Counted from the first letter of the stretch, positions 33,797 to 44,641 are shown. The stretch is DNA of 64,000 nucleotides from Agapetus fuscipes (GCA_951799405.1 OX637339.1:6882001-6946000), one strand, 5' to 3'. Numbers and translations: made by a program. Notes: generated from the letters alone by a model not told the origin.

Positions 33797-34313
33797 TACT
33801 TGCGTACCTTATTACGATAAAAGAGCTACTAGTTAAAGTTTTTACGTTTTGCTTTTTACAAATAAGGTTTTAGAACAATAATATAAATTAACCGAAATAT
33901 ATCTTCAAGGTACTTAATCGAAAAAAGAAGCTGCGGATAAAGAAAGAAGTGAAGTTTTAGAAAATCGCAATTAGGTTAGCATTCCAGGGTTTAACAATTT
34001 ACACGTTGCATTTGATAAATTAAGATTTCCATAAAATTAATGTAAAATTCATGCCCATCAGCAGACACGCGTAAGTTCGCTTTTACACATGCTGCATATG
34101 CACACACCAAATAAAAACCAAAACCTTCAATGAATATAGCCCCGGAAACTTTTGCCGACCTTCCCCGAAACAAGAATGACATTGCCAAAGTGAACCACTT
34201 CTCACAATTTTTTGGTCAGCCTTATAACATCAAAGAACGTAAAAGTATTTTCATTTTGGTCAAAAATATACTGAAATGGAATAACTTTTTTCATTTCAAA
34301 TTAATTGAAATAT

Positions 34314-34489
34314 TTTTTTAACTTTGTTACAATTCACTTGAGTTTTATTTTTTAAAAAAAAAAAAAAATAAAATAAAAATAAAAAAAAAAAAAAATAAAA
34401 CTCAAGTGAATTGTAACAAAGTTAAAAAAAGTATTTTAATTAATTAAAATGTGCTTTCACAAAGTTACTGCCCAAAATCTAAATAATAT
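34314..34489. mobile_element. 176-bp foldback insertion with 11-bp duplication
   Basis: Flanked by AATTGAAATAT (34303-34313 and 34490-34500). hAT copy 1 shows the empty site near 22016-22036. The insertion has inverted arms AACTTTGTTACAATTCACTT and complement around an A-rich loop (34350-34400), plus an asymmetric right part. The 11-bp duplication is longer than most cut-and-paste transposons make, so a retrotransposed origin is possible. Confidence 0.75.
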
Positions 34490-35799
34490 AATTGAAATAT
34501 CACTGGCGTACTTATGTTAATATAATCTAATCTAATCTAAGCTGCAAAGATATATCTCAGTTGTTAGAGTGCTTGCATTCCATGCCGTGAGCTCGGTTTT
34601 CGAGTCACCAAGGGTGTCAGATATGATTTCTCGTTTCGGTGTTTATTTCAAACCCCAAAATAAAATACCGGCAAGGCTTACTTAGCCTTCACAATAAACG
34701 AGTACCATCTCCCTTGGAAGCTGGGAAACCCCCACTTTAACGGGAGTGGTTGGCGTAAAGCCAGCCCCCTTAACTGTAAATATAAATAGGTTCCACTTGC
34801 CACTTGCGGAACCCTTCAGGAATATTGCTATCGATATAGCAAAGATATATTCACATGCCTACAAACAAACACGTGCAAGTTCACGCTTACAATTGCTGAA
34901 TAAATACTTACGAATTAAAATCCAAACCTCAAACAAACATACACCCTGCAACTTTTGCCGACCATTCCTGACACAGAGGTGACATTGGCAAAGTGAACCA
35001 TTTTTACAGTATGGTAACCAACCCATATGTCAAGGAAATGCGTGTGCATGCACTTAGTGTGAATTAATAAATTTTTGAAAGGAAGATCTAGTTAGATTAA
35101 AATAAAGCAAAATTTATTTTCAACACTATATTTTTTTCAACCAAATATTTTGTATCGATATTTGTATTGTTTATACTTTCTTATCTTAGTAGAGAAAGAT
35201 TTATAATCCTGTCCTCGGAACTGTTGCCGCAAGGGCCGGGAACAAAAGCGCTATAATCCTTAAGGTTCCATTGTTTGACACGGACGGGTACGACTGCACA
35301 TCTTCGGTACCTTTGCTTGCTTTGTTTTTTTTTTTAGTTTGAGGAGAAACTTTTATTACTTGATTACTGTTTGGAATGCTCGGGGCCCTATTCAGTTCTT
35401 CTGGGGCCCTTGAATAGTTGTTGTGAGAAGCTTGTATTTCCTAAGTATTGAAGACTTTGTCCGTATGAAACGTAGCGTTATAAAGTGGAAGTGAAAAAAG
35501 TGGCATTTCTTTACATTTTCTATGCTTTATTTTTTAGAATAATGATAAGAATAAGACTTTTGGGGGCCCTTTGGCAGCGGGGGCCCTGGTTCGGTCGTAC
35601 CGCTCGAACCGCCCTAGATCCGGGCCTGTCTATTACAAAAACTATCTCCTCGTCTGCTGCGATACGAGCGTAAAAAAATACGAATAAATATTGAAAATAA
35701 CACATTAAAACTTTGAAGTCGGAAAGTTTTCTTTCTTTTATTAGTATTGTTTGTAAACACAAAGCAATTGTATGTGGTCAAATAGGTTCAAAACGCACA

Positions 35800-36475
35800 T
35801 CTAAATCTAAGTTGCAAATATATGTATCATTTCAGATTCATATTAAATGCATTCCCACAAGCAGACACGCATAATTTTACGCTCACACATGCCGCATATG
35901 GACCTACAGTATAAAAAACCCAATCTCAAATGAACATAAGCCCTGCAATTCTTGCCGACCTTCCCTGAAACATGGGTGACATATTGGAAAAGTAAACCAT
36001 TTTTTACAGTATGGGTGGTCAGCCTCATACCAAATAATAATAATAATATTAGGATGATTTATTTGGTGAGCGCTGTTTTTGTGTGTATCACACCTGAAGA
36101 GCCCTCTGCGAGCTTGGTCGTCGCTGTAGAAAGCGCCAATTCTCAAGCAAGACCCAGTTGTAAGGTTGGATGGACCTTTCAGCGACCGGTCTTTGGTAAA
36201 GGTTTATGAATTTTTCGACTCAGCGAAGAGCACATTCGAAAGCACACTGGTATATTTTTTGTGCTCCGCCGGGATTCGAATCCACAACCTTCCATTAACG
36301 AGTCCGGATGGTTGCCACTGCACTACGGACCGGGGCAAGATGCCAACGACATGCGGTGTACCTGAGCGGTAACCCATCCAAGTACTATCCGCGCCCAATG
36401 TTGCTTAACTTCGGTGATCTATGGGAACCGGTGCTTTCAACATGGTAACGTCGTTGACCTATAAGTCAAGGAATT
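35800..36475 (-). mobile_element. Repeat C copy split by a 5S-headed SINE-B
   Basis: Tail and body on plus at 35800-36033 (CTAAGTTGCAAATATATG to GTGGTCAGCCTCATACCAA). The last piece CCTATAAGTCAAGGAATT resumes at 36458. The insert is 36034-36457. Confidence 0.8.
36034..36457 (-). mobile_element. 5S-tRNA heterodimeric SINE-B, copy 1
   Basis: In sense (minus) order: a 5S rRNA-like unit (36457-36342), the SINE-B tRNA-like head (ACGGACCGG end near 36336), the SINE-B body, then an ATT tail (AATAATAATAATATTAGGAT on plus at 36036). The 5S unit keeps AAGTTAAGCAACATTGGGCG and GGATGGGTTACCGCTCAGG, the regions of the internal control boxes. Inserted into repeat C. Confidence 0.85.
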
Positions 36476-36647
36476 TATTTTTTACACATAGGTGTAATAA
36501 ATTTACAGTATGGGTTACTTGATTAGTACGTTTATTAATTTATTTAATAAAAAATATTAAAACTGAATAAAAAGTTGATATGCGAAAAAAAGTGTTTTTT
36601 TTTGCTCCTGGCGAGAAATTGAATTTTATTTATTGGTAAAATTGACC

Positions 36648-36935
36648 GGTCCGTAGTTCAAATGGTAACGCTTCGGACTCGTAACTCGAAGGTTGTGGGC
36701 TCAAATCCCGGCGAAGCACAAAAAATATACCATTTATATTTTCAAATTTGCTTTCGCTGGGTTGAAAAAATTCATAAACCTTTACCAAAGACCGGTCATC
36801 AAAAGGTCCATCCAACCTTACAACAACTGGGTCTTGCTTAAGAATTGGCGATTTCTATAGCAACGACCAAGCTCGCAGAGGGCTCTTGAGGTGTGATTCA
36901 CACAAAAACAGGGCTCACCAAATAAATCAGCCTAT
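36648..36935 (+). mobile_element. SINE-B copy, near full length, no 5S unit
   Basis: ACCGGTCCGTAGTTCAAATG head and box-B-like GGGCTCAAATCCC, through to CACCAAATAAATCAGCC and a T run. Confidence 0.85.
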
Positions 36936-36959
36936 TTTTTTTAAGCCTACAGCTCCACA

Positions 36960-37290
36960 GTAATAGGGGCTTTCTTGAGAATAGGTGCATTCCATAGCGA
37001 CGGTAAAGTTCGGCTCTTGAGGAGTGTTTCGCATCACCTTAGAATAAACACAACTAAGCTGCACATATGGTGTAACTTCTTGCCTGCGTTAACCCCGAAA
37101 GGGTCGCATGTGGCGATTCGGGACCTATTTATTTTTACAGGTAAGGAAGCCGGCCTCACACCAACCAGTTTCAGTTGAAGTAGGGGTTTTCCAACCTCCG
37201 GCTGGTGCTCATTTCTTGTGAAGGCTGAGTAAACCTTGCGATCGAACCCTTGCTCTCGGCATGGAATGCAAGCATTTTACCAATTGAGTG
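36960..37290 (-). mobile_element. SINE-A copy after a SINE-B scrap
   Basis: 36965-37040 is a plus-strand scrap of SINE-B (TCTTGAGAATAGGTGCATTC). About 37045-37290 is SINE-A on minus with internal deletions (CTTCTTGCCTGCGTTAACCC, CTTACCTGTAAAAATAAATA on the complement), its head truncated at ACCAATTGAG. It joins repeat C directly. Confidence 0.7.
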
Positions 37291-37525
37291 ATTCCTTGAC
37301 TTATAGGTTGGTATGAGGCTGACCACCCATACTGTGAAAAATGGTTCACTTTGCCAATGTGTCAGGGAAGGTCGACAGAAGTTGTGGGGCTTATGTTCAT
37401 TTGAGGTTTGGATTTTATTTGTAAGTACACATTCAGCATTTGTAAGCGCGAACTTCACGTGTTGGTTTGTGGGCATACATCTGAGAGCTTTAAATGATTA
37501 TATATCTTTGCAACTTAAATTATAG
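37290..37525 (+). mobile_element. Repeat C copy
   Basis: ATTCCTTGACTTATAGGTTG to TTGCAACTTAAATTATAGAT. Slightly shortened around CAATGTGTCAGGGAAGG. Confidence 0.8.
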
Positions 37526-37544
37526 ATTATAGAGCTATCGACCT

Positions 37545-37795
37545 TTTTACGAGCTTGGTCGTCGTCGCTACAAAGTGCCAATTCTCAAGCAAGACCCAGT
37601 TGCTGTAAGGCGGGATGGAGCTTTTGTTACCGGTCATGAGTAAAGGTTTATAAATTTTTCAACCCAGCGAAGAGCAAATATGAAAATATAAATGGCATAC
37701 TTGTTGTGCTCCGCCGGGATTCGAACCCACGAATTCCATTCAGAGTCCGAAATGTCACCACTGAACTACGGACCGGTCATCACCAGAATAATTTC
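37545..37795 (-). mobile_element. SINE-B copy, 3'-truncated
   Basis: TACGAGCTTGGTCGTCGTCG to GAACTACGGACCGGTCATC on plus. Head and body present, the ATT-tail region missing. Confidence 0.8.
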
Positions 37796-37844
37796 TATTA
37801 TAAGCATTTTTCTATGACTTATGCTTACCAAGTGATCTTATCTT

Positions 37845-38090
37845 AACTGCAAGGATATGTTACATTGGGGATTCACATTATATGCATTCTCACAAGCAGT
37901 CACGTACAAGTTCGTGCTTAAACATGCCGCATGTGTACCTACAATATAAAAACCCGTATTTCAAATGAACATAAGCCCTGTAACTCTTGTCGTCCTTCCC
38001 TGAAACAGGGGTGACATTGGCAAAGTGAACAATTTTTACAGCATGGGTGGTCAGCCGCATACCAACCTATAAGTTAAGGAATATACACGA
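37845..38090 (-). mobile_element. Repeat C copy
   Basis: CTGCAAGGATATGTTACATT to CCAACCTATAAGTTAAGGAA on plus. Confidence 0.85.
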
Positions 38091-38124
38091 CAAATTACAT
38101 TTTTTAAATCAATTGTTAAAATTT

Positions 38125-38290
38125 GGCCAAACGCTATATTTTTTGTGCTCCGCTGGCATTCGAACCCGCAACCTTTCATTCAGAGTCCGAAGTGTTATCA
38201 TTGGACTACGGACCGGTTTGTTTTAAATAATATAAATTATATTCCTTTGCACTCCAAGGGGATTCGAACCCACGACCCTTCATGTCAATT
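38125..38290 (-). mobile_element. Two SINE-B head fragments
   Basis: 38135-38216 carries TTGTGCTCCGCTGGCATTCG and GGACTACGGACCGGTTTG. 38240-38285 carries GGGATTCGAACCCACGACCC. Both are partial heads. Confidence 0.6.
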
Positions 38291-38577
38291 TATTTATTTT
38301 TAGATTGCCGCCTTTGATTCTATACGACTCATCTATAAAAGACTTCAGGTAGAGTCTTTTGAATTACCAACAAAGAAATTAACAATACATTAGTCCGACA
38401 AGTTAAGCTGATTCCTAGAAAACCCTGTCTACCTTAGGACTCATTTTGTTGACATAATGACTTGTGTTTATAGTTACTTGCAGATTGTTTTTTTTTGTTT
38501 TCTGGTTTTTATTTGGTTGGCACTGTGTGACTGTATAGTCACAGATTTCATTTTTTAAAAAAGAAAAATATATTTTT
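38291..38577. other. No recognised feature
   Basis: Anonymous AT-rich stretch. Confidence 0.5.
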
Positions 38578-38905
38578 TTCCGGTCGATAGCTCAGTTGGT
38601 AGAGTGCTCGCATACTACCCCGTGAGCTCGGGTTCGAATCCCACCGAGGAGGGTGTCAGAAATGATTTCCTATTTCGGTGTTTATTTCAAACCCCAAAAT
38701 AAAAATACCGGCAAGGTTTACTCAGCCTTCACAAGAAATGAGTATCAGCCCCCTCGGGAGCTGAGAAACCCCTACTTCAACTGAAGTGGTTGGCGTAAGG
38801 CCGGCCCCCTTACCTGTAAAAATAAATAGGTTCAACTCGCCACATGCGACCCCTTCGGGGATAACGCGGCAAGAAGTCACACTATATATGTAGCTTAGTT
38901 GCGTT
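38578..38905 (+). mobile_element. SINE-A copy, full length
   Basis: Complete from TCCGGTCGATAGCTCAGTTG (box-B-like GGGTTCGAATCCC) to GTAGCTTAGTTGCGTTTT. Useful uninterrupted reference. Confidence 0.9.
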
Positions 38906-39013
38906 TTAATCTAATCTAATCTATATCAATAGGTACAAAATATTTTATTATGTATTTATCTACTTTTGATTAGTTACTCTATTCAAATATCACTATAAAA
39001 TATGTAATATAAT

Positions 39014-39220
39014 GTCGGTGTTATAGCCGCGGGGATCGAGTCAGGTTATTTGGAACCGGATAACGCTAATTCGAATCCCGCGCCGATAACTTCGACCCTG
39101 GTTCAACAGATGCCGTTGCATGCACACAAGCTTCTGTTTTCGCATGAAGACAACTGGCCAGGTAAAATAGGTTGGTGGATTGCATTCCTTTCCACAAATC
39201 TATTTAAAAAAAAAAAAAAA
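39014..39220 (+). mobile_element. SINE-E copy with poly(A) tail
   Basis: Head GTCGGTGTTATAGCCGCGGG with box-B-like AATTCGAATCCC, then GACCCTGGTTCAACAGATGC, GGCCAGGTAAAATAGGTTGG and CAAATCTATTT followed by about 14 A. A different head and tail type from SINE-A and SINE-B. Confidence 0.85.
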
Positions 39221-39299
39221 TACTATAGTAGCCATTTAGAAAAGTTCAATATATCTCAAATTCATAAACCTACCTGCTTACATTTTCGGGATAAAAATA

Positions 39300-39390
39300 A
39301 GTACAAAGTGGAAATTATGGGAAGAAGCAATGGATATAAATGAACTGAGATCAGTATGTAAGGATAGAAAAAAGTAGAGGAGACTTTTCT
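39300..39390 (+). pseudogene. LINE-H C-terminal scrap
   Basis: Encodes EEAMDINELRSVCKDRKK then a stop. It matches the MNIEEMKVVCKDRKKWRR segment of the 62425-62800 relic. Confidence 0.55.
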
Positions 39391-39469
39391 AGAGGCTCAG
39401 GCCACACTTAATGTAAAGACGAAAGCGTTATAATTTTTTTTTTTTTTTAAGAAATCCTGTCCTATAGTC

Positions 39470-39798
39470 CGGTCGATAGCTCAGGTGGTAGAGTGCTTGC
39501 ATTCCATGCCGAAAGCTCGGGTTCGAATCCCACCGAGGGTGTCAGAAATGATTTCCCGTTTTGGTGTTTATTTCAAACCCCAAAATAAAATACCGGCAAG
39601 GTTTACTCAGCCTTCACAAAAAATGAGTACCAGCACTCTCGGGAGTTGGGAAACCTCACTTCAACTAAAAGTTGTTGGTGTAAGGCCGGTCCCCTTACCT
39701 GTATAAATAAATAGGTCCCGAATGGCCACATGTGACCCCTTCGAGGATAACACAGGCAAGAAGTTACACTATATGTGTAGCTTAGTTGCGTTTTTTTT
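39470..39798 (+). mobile_element. SINE-A copy, full length with oligo-T end
   Basis: GTCCGGTCGATAGCTCAGGT to GTGTAGCTTAGTTGCG plus ten T. Confidence 0.9.
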
Positions 39799-41155
39799 TT
39801 GCATGATGGGAGATCCACAAAAGTCGTATGTAAAAAAAAATCTTCAAACGGCAATAGCAAGTCGAGCATATTTTGTGGGGCTAAATCCATACGGTCTGAG
39901 GCGAAAGGGGATGGGGGGAAACGGGTCGCAACTTTGACAGCTTTCGGCGCGGTGCAACATGAGAGCGCCCCCTTAATAATTTTAATTTGACATACGGGTA
40001 TCGCCGTCGAAATTTGTACCTTTTGTCTTGTGCGTGTGTCCCCTAATGATTTTCAGCTTTTTCATAAAAACTGGTGATCTCTACTGAATTCTAAAATTAT
40101 CAGAGTAAAGTAAATAAAAAGCGTATCGAAATACAAAAAAAAACTGCAAAAAGCATTAAGTGGCGATGTAATTAAAAAATAAAACAAAAACGCCTTTTTT
40201 CCATTCCCATACAAATTTTACATGTCCGCAACCCGTTTTTGACCCTTTGATGGCATGATACGATCAAAATAGTCAAACGTTTTTAAAGTTGAGTATTTTT
40301 GCATATACCTTAGTAACGTATCTTTCATTTTCTGTACTAGCCACAATAATATTTACTTATTTAAACACGAAATTTTGATTGCTAAGGTTTGTCTCCATTT
40401 TTGGCTCCGAAATTTTTCTTGTAGTATGTTACCAATTCCATTGGAACTGACAAAAATCTTGCAATCTTAAGTATTTGTTCACGTATGGTAACTCTTTGGT
40501 TCAGTGTGGACAACACAAAAAAACTCATTCGATACCTTCATTTTCTTCTGAGAACGTTTACATCAGACTCGGGAATTTGTCGTGAGTGTTTTGAGTGGAA
40601 GTTAGCTTGGCATTATTAAGGTATGTATTCGAATAAGTTATCAGTTGTATATTTTTTACTAAGATCCATTAATTCTTCTAATGATTGTATGTTTGTATCA
40701 TTGCTGACAGCATTATTTTTCAAATGGCACAAGTTTAAGGTAATGTCGGGCGGTTTTTTATTTACAATCTTTAACGTATGTTACCATATTAAGGTGTATT
40801 CACGTAGGCTTGAAAAAATACACCTACTTACCGTTAATTTATGGTTGACTAACAAATAACATTTACGTACCTAATTGAAACATAAAACTATCTAATCAAC
40901 CTTACTACATGCTATTAATATTTTAAATGCACCGTTTGATGTTTGTTATTCAAAATAGCAAAAAGGTTTATTCCGTGATCTGTGGGCTAAACCAGAGGTT
41001 CCCAAACTATGGTACGCGTACCACCAGTGGTACGCGACGCTTCTTGAGGTGGTACGCAAGCATAGGACATACAAAATAAAGTCCGGAAAAGCTCACACAA
41101 TTGGCGAAGAGCGTCAGCTAAAAAGCTAGATCTGATATCACTGTCCAATAATACC

Positions 41156-42510
41156 GTGCAGCGAAGGATCGAAAGTATGGCATCAGATGTTAAAAATAAA
41201 ATCATCAATCAAGTCAAACATAGCGATTTCTTTTCGATACAACTCGATGAGAATACAGATGTAACGAACTACGCTCAACTTATAATTTACGTGCGGTATA
41301 TACATGAAAATAATGCACTCAAGAAATATTATTTATTCTGTGAGGCGTTATCAACACGAACTACTGCGGATGAAATTTTCAATAAACTGATTGGATTCTT
41401 TGCCGAAAATGGGCTTGATTGGATGAAATGTGTTGGCTTCTGCTCTGATGGCGCTCGAGCTATGACAGGAAGATTCGGAGGTGTAGCCACAAAAGTAAAA
41501 TCTGTTGCTAAAAATTGCACTTTCATGCATTGCAGTATACACAGACAAGCGCTAGCAACAAAACGTATACCTGAACAATTTAAACATGTTCTCCAAGACG
41601 CCATCAAGGTGGTACATTTTATTAAATCTCGGGCTCTTAACTCTCGTTTATTTTCTGAACTGTGTTCTGAAATGGGAAGTGAACATATTCAGTTGCTGCT
41701 ACATACAGAGGGGAGATGGCTTTCGCGAGGAAAATGCTGAGCAGATTATTCGAATTACGTTGTGAGGTACAGCTATTCCAGATGAGGACCGATTTTGAAT
41801 TACGCGATCGACTGACTGACGAACACTGGATTATATCATTGGCTTACTTATCAGATATTTTTAATCATATCGTATCAACGACTTAAATCTTAGTTTGCAA
41901 GGTAAAACTATAAATCGATTTTCAGTAAATGACAAAATAAAGGCATTAATCAAGAAATTTCAAATGATCAAAAGGAGTGTGTCGAATGAGAACCTGGCAT
42001 ATTTTCCTGATTTGGAAAATTTTGTAACTGAAAATAAACTTACAGTGAGTGAAAATGTAATCAATAACATAAAAAATCACAGCCAAATGATCGTTGAAAC
42101 ATTTGAAGAATACTTTAAAGAAGATTATTCAGAGTTCAGTTGGATAAGGAACCCATTCGTTTCGGATCTGGATAATGTTCGTGCAAATTTAAATGTAAGT
42201 GAAAAGGAATAGCTCTGATAGAACTATCTTGCGATGGAGACTTGCAAACGGAATTTAACAATCTGGAGTTGTGTGAATTTTGGCTAAAAGTAAAAAATGA
42301 ATATCCATCGCTGTCAGGAAAAGCATTACTGTTTTTAACTCCATTTACAACCACGTATCTCTGTGAGAGCGGATTTTCTGCTATGTTGATAATAAAAAAC
42401 AAATATCGTAGTAAGCTAAACATGGACCCTAATTTGCGCTAAAATTAAGTACAACTGAGCCAAATATTTCCTCTTTTGTCTCGAAGATGCAGCGTCATTT
42501 TTCGCACTAA
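41156..42510 (+). pseudogene. hAT transposase, ZBED5/ZMYM6-like, frameshifted
   Basis: The first block of about 194 codons (41156-41740) has SIQLDENTDVTNYAQL and CVGFCSDGARAMTG, which contain the conserved aspartates of the hAT catalytic core, then HCSIHRQALATKRIP and LLHTEGRWLSRGK. Further blocks in other frames continue the family order: LFELRCEVQLF, LNLSLQGKTINRFSV, EFSWIRNPF, and the dimerisation region LELCEFWLKVKNEYP with LCESGFSAMLIIKNKYRSKL. Frame changes lie near 41735, 41880, 42205 and 42440, and the N-terminal BED zinc finger is absent. It therefore cannot make a working enzyme. Arthropod and vertebrate relatives are often annotated as ZBED5-like proteins. Confidence 0.9.
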
Positions 42511-42515
42511 GAGTA

Positions 42516-42605
42516 GCGCCCTTGGGGTGGCTATAGTGCCACTAAACGGCGCTGTATAAAAAATGACCAATTTTTATTATCATTGTATTATTAATAAATA
42601 AACGC
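42516..42605 (+). mobile_element. LINE 3' end, extreme 5' truncation
   Basis: GCGCCCTTGGGGTGGCTATA, then GCCACTAAACGGCGCTGTAT and an ATT-rich tail. Nearly the same as 18588-18668 of the intact LINE. It sits just after the hAT transposase remains, inside the hAT. Confidence 0.85.
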
Positions 42606-42650
42606 AATGTTGTTATTAAGACTGGTTGCAGTTTTTATTACATTACCTTT

Positions 42651-42797
42651 TTGAAACCCCCACTTCAACTGAAGTGTTTGGCGTAAGGCCAGCCTTCTTA
42701 CCTGAAAAAATAAATAGGTTCACTCGCCACATGCAACCCTTTCGGGGATAACGCGACTAGAAGTTACACTATGTGTGTAGCTTAGTTGCGTTTTTTT
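42651..42797 (+). mobile_element. SINE-A 3' half inside the hAT
   Basis: AACCCCCACTTCAACTGAAG to GTGTAGCTTAGTTGCG plus ten T. Confidence 0.85.
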
Positions 42798-43153
42798 TTT
42801 CGTGACACTTCAGTGGTACGCCACTGGTTTATAATTTCGTGAGTGGTACGCGAAATTAAAAGTTTGGGAACCACTGGGCTAAACGGATTAAATGAAATTT
42901 GGACCACAGAGGTACCTAATTTTTATATCGGTGCTGGATATTGTGAAAAATGTACGCAAAAAAACCATTGCCTATCTATCTAAATCTATGATAATCTATA
43001 ATCTAAGTTACAAAAATATATTGCATTTAAGACTTTAAGTTCGTACTTAAACATGCTGCATGTGAACCTACAATATAAAACCAAATCTCAAATGAACATA
43101 AACCCTGCAACTCTTGTCGACCTTACCTGACACAATGGTAAGTGAACCATTTT

Positions 43154-43497
43154 TTACAGTATGGTTGGTCAGCTTTATACTAACCTATAAGTCAAGGAAA
43201 CTTATTGAAATACAATAAACGATCGATTTTAGGTAGTTATTAAATGAGATTTTGAATCTAGCAGCTGTGCCGTGACCTAGATTGGGCCGTGACGCACTAG
43301 GCAGCCAGGCTGCCTAGTGCGTCACGGGCCTAACGGCACAGCTGCTTAGAAACGCCATCTCGCGGGCATATTTGGACGATGTACTCTGTAATAAAATGAA
43401 TACGCACATTTAAAACTACCTAAAATCGCTCGTTTATTGTATTTCAATAAGTTTCCTTGACTTATAGGTTGGTATGAAGCTGACCACCCATACCGGT
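43154..43497. repeat. Large imperfect palindrome in TIR element copy 1
   Basis: Outer arms (about 43154-43243 and 43407-43497) are inverted copies of the repeat C end plus flanking element sequence (AAACTTATTGAAATACAATA and complement). Inner arms GCAGCTGTGCCGT/ACGGCACAGCTGC and GACGCACTAGGCAGCC/GGCTGCCTAGTGCGTC centre near 43306. Copy 2 lacks the inverted half, and the adjacent 43530-43660 is inverted relative to copy 2. This is a local inverted duplication or rearrangement. Confidence 0.75.
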
Positions 43498-43765
43498 AAA
43501 ATACATACATGCATACATACGAACGAACGGATGTACAGACGGACAGGTTCGAAAAATTAGGTTTTGTTACATTTCTATATCTCATTTCTTTTTTTGACGA
43601 CGAATACAAGATTTTATAGCAGTTCGTAAACACTGTTCAGTAAAAATTAGAGCACCATTTTGAATGTCATTTTGAATAGACCTTAATTGAATTCGCGATG
43701 TTTACGTTTTCTTGAATCTTGCCGGTCGACAGTTATGGTACAAATTTAAACGGCGATACCCATAC

Positions 43766-44344
43766 ATCACTCTTGATAATGACCTGAGTATTGAAGGTCG
43801 AAAGTGCTCGATATATAAAATATTATTGTGAAAATTAAACTACGTTTAAGAAAAAATAATTTTATTTAAAAAAAAATGAATTTTCACTGTGTGAATACAC
43901 AAACCCTACAAAAAAAAAAAAAAGGAATAAGTGCTGGTTTACTGATTTGATAAATCGTGGATAAACTAATTATGATTAAGTTTAGACGTTAACCACCTCA
44001 TTCATAGGTTTTAATTTTTAAACCAGTATAAAGTCGGTTTTCCCATATTAATAAGCTAGTTTTGCTCTGGTTTTGGGTTCAACCACGGTTCAACCAATCT
44101 AATGAATAAGACCGTAAGTGTAATACTCAACATACTGACCACCCACAGAAAATTCAAACTAGTTAATGTGTGCGATTATATACAAATAGAAATAGGTAAA
44201 CAAATGTCAAGTGATGCGTGATTGGAAACAATAACAATTAAAATAATAAATAATATATGAAGAAGGAAATATGTATCCGAAAGTAAATTATATTTGCCAT
44301 ATCCTGCCAATCACTCAATGGGTTGGGTGACTTCCTCGACCACC
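43766..44344. other. No recognised gene
   Basis: AT-rich DNA with poly-A runs near 43870 and 43910. No matches noticed. Confidence 0.45.
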
Positions 44345-44610
44345 ATTTTTCAAAAATATATTCGTTAAGAGGAATGCAATTCTCCAATCTGTTTTTATCT
44401 CACCAGAAGCAGATATTAACATCATCAATGAATCATTCATATTTTATTTTATTTTAATATTTTTTTAATCAACAATTACCCAATGTCATTTCTGTTGAAC
44501 CAGGGCTAAAGTAATCCAAGGGGACCGATGGGACTCCAACCAGTGCTGTTTTTATTTCAAACATTCTAGTCAAAGTTATCGCCTTGAGCGCTTGCCCATA
44601 GTGCCGAACA
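44345..44610 (-). mobile_element. SINE-E copy, diverged
   Basis: GAGGAATGCAATTCTCCAAT, TTGAACCAGGGCTAAAG and CAAAGTTATCGCC match the complement of SINE-E parts, in order and with divergence. Confidence 0.6.
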
Positions 44611-44641
44611 AATAACTTTTGATTAACTTAATGCATCGTGA

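Larger units (their letters stand above)
31756..35628 (-). mobile_element. hAT-like composite element, copy 2 (3.9 kb)
   Basis: The same element as 20852-24742 in opposite orientation. Ends CAGGCCCGGATTAACCCC and the complement CTAGATCCGGGCCTG; perfect 8-bp duplication TCTATTAC (31748-31755 and 35629-35636). Shared cargo includes SINE-A at about 32548-32797 and 34553-34850 and repeat C at about 31965-32190, 32340-32535, 34020-34215 and 34855-35035. Differences from copy 1 are a private SINE-A (33453-33796), a private foldback (34314-34489) and no 356-bp insertion. The different flanks and duplications show two separate transposition events rather than a large genomic inverted duplication. Confidence 0.9.
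40993..42876 (+). mobile_element. hAT transposon with broken transposase
   Basis: Ends CAGAGGTTCCCAAAC and the complement of CAGTGGTTCCCAAAC, flanked by the perfect 8-bp duplication GGCTAAAC (40985-40992 and 42877-42884). The second TIR element copy has the empty site at about 54803-54811. It contains transposase remains (41156-42510), a LINE 3' tail (42516-42605) and a SINE-A 3' half (42651-42797). Its ends also share TGGTACGCG-type subterminal repeats. Confidence 0.92.
39996..43761. mobile_element. TIR element with 4-bp duplication, copy 1 (hAT inserted)
   Basis: Ends GGGTATCGCCGTCGAAATTT and complement (AAATTTAAACGGCGATACCC), flanked by ATAC (39992-39995 and 43762-43765). Copy 2 at 53813-55457 has the same ends and its own duplication ATAA, so the boundaries are secure. 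The interior contains a resident repeat C (42975-43195; also in copy 2) and no recognisable transposase. Copy 1 carries a 1884-bp hAT (40993-42876) and a palindromic rearrangement (43154-43660). A 4-bp A/T-rich target fits several DNA transposon superfamilies; none can be named from the ends alone. Confidence 0.85.

Noticed and set aside
20852..35628. Large genomic inverted duplication
   Set aside because: Each arm has its own perfect 8-bp duplication and unrelated flanks, which fits two transpositions better.
38578..38660. Functional tRNA gene
   Set aside because: The tRNA-like segment runs straight into the SINE-A body and recurs with it about twenty times, so it is a SINE head. The same applies to the SINE-B and SINE-E heads.
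41156..42510. Domesticated, functional ZBED-like gene
   Set aside because: Several frame changes, no N-terminal zinc finger, and intact transposon ends with target duplication indicate a dead transposase.
43769..43815. Hammerhead-like motif near CTTGATAATGACC and GGTCGAAAG, and a similar one near 51190
   Set aside because: They lack the conserved CUGANGA core, so they were not counted with the other three.
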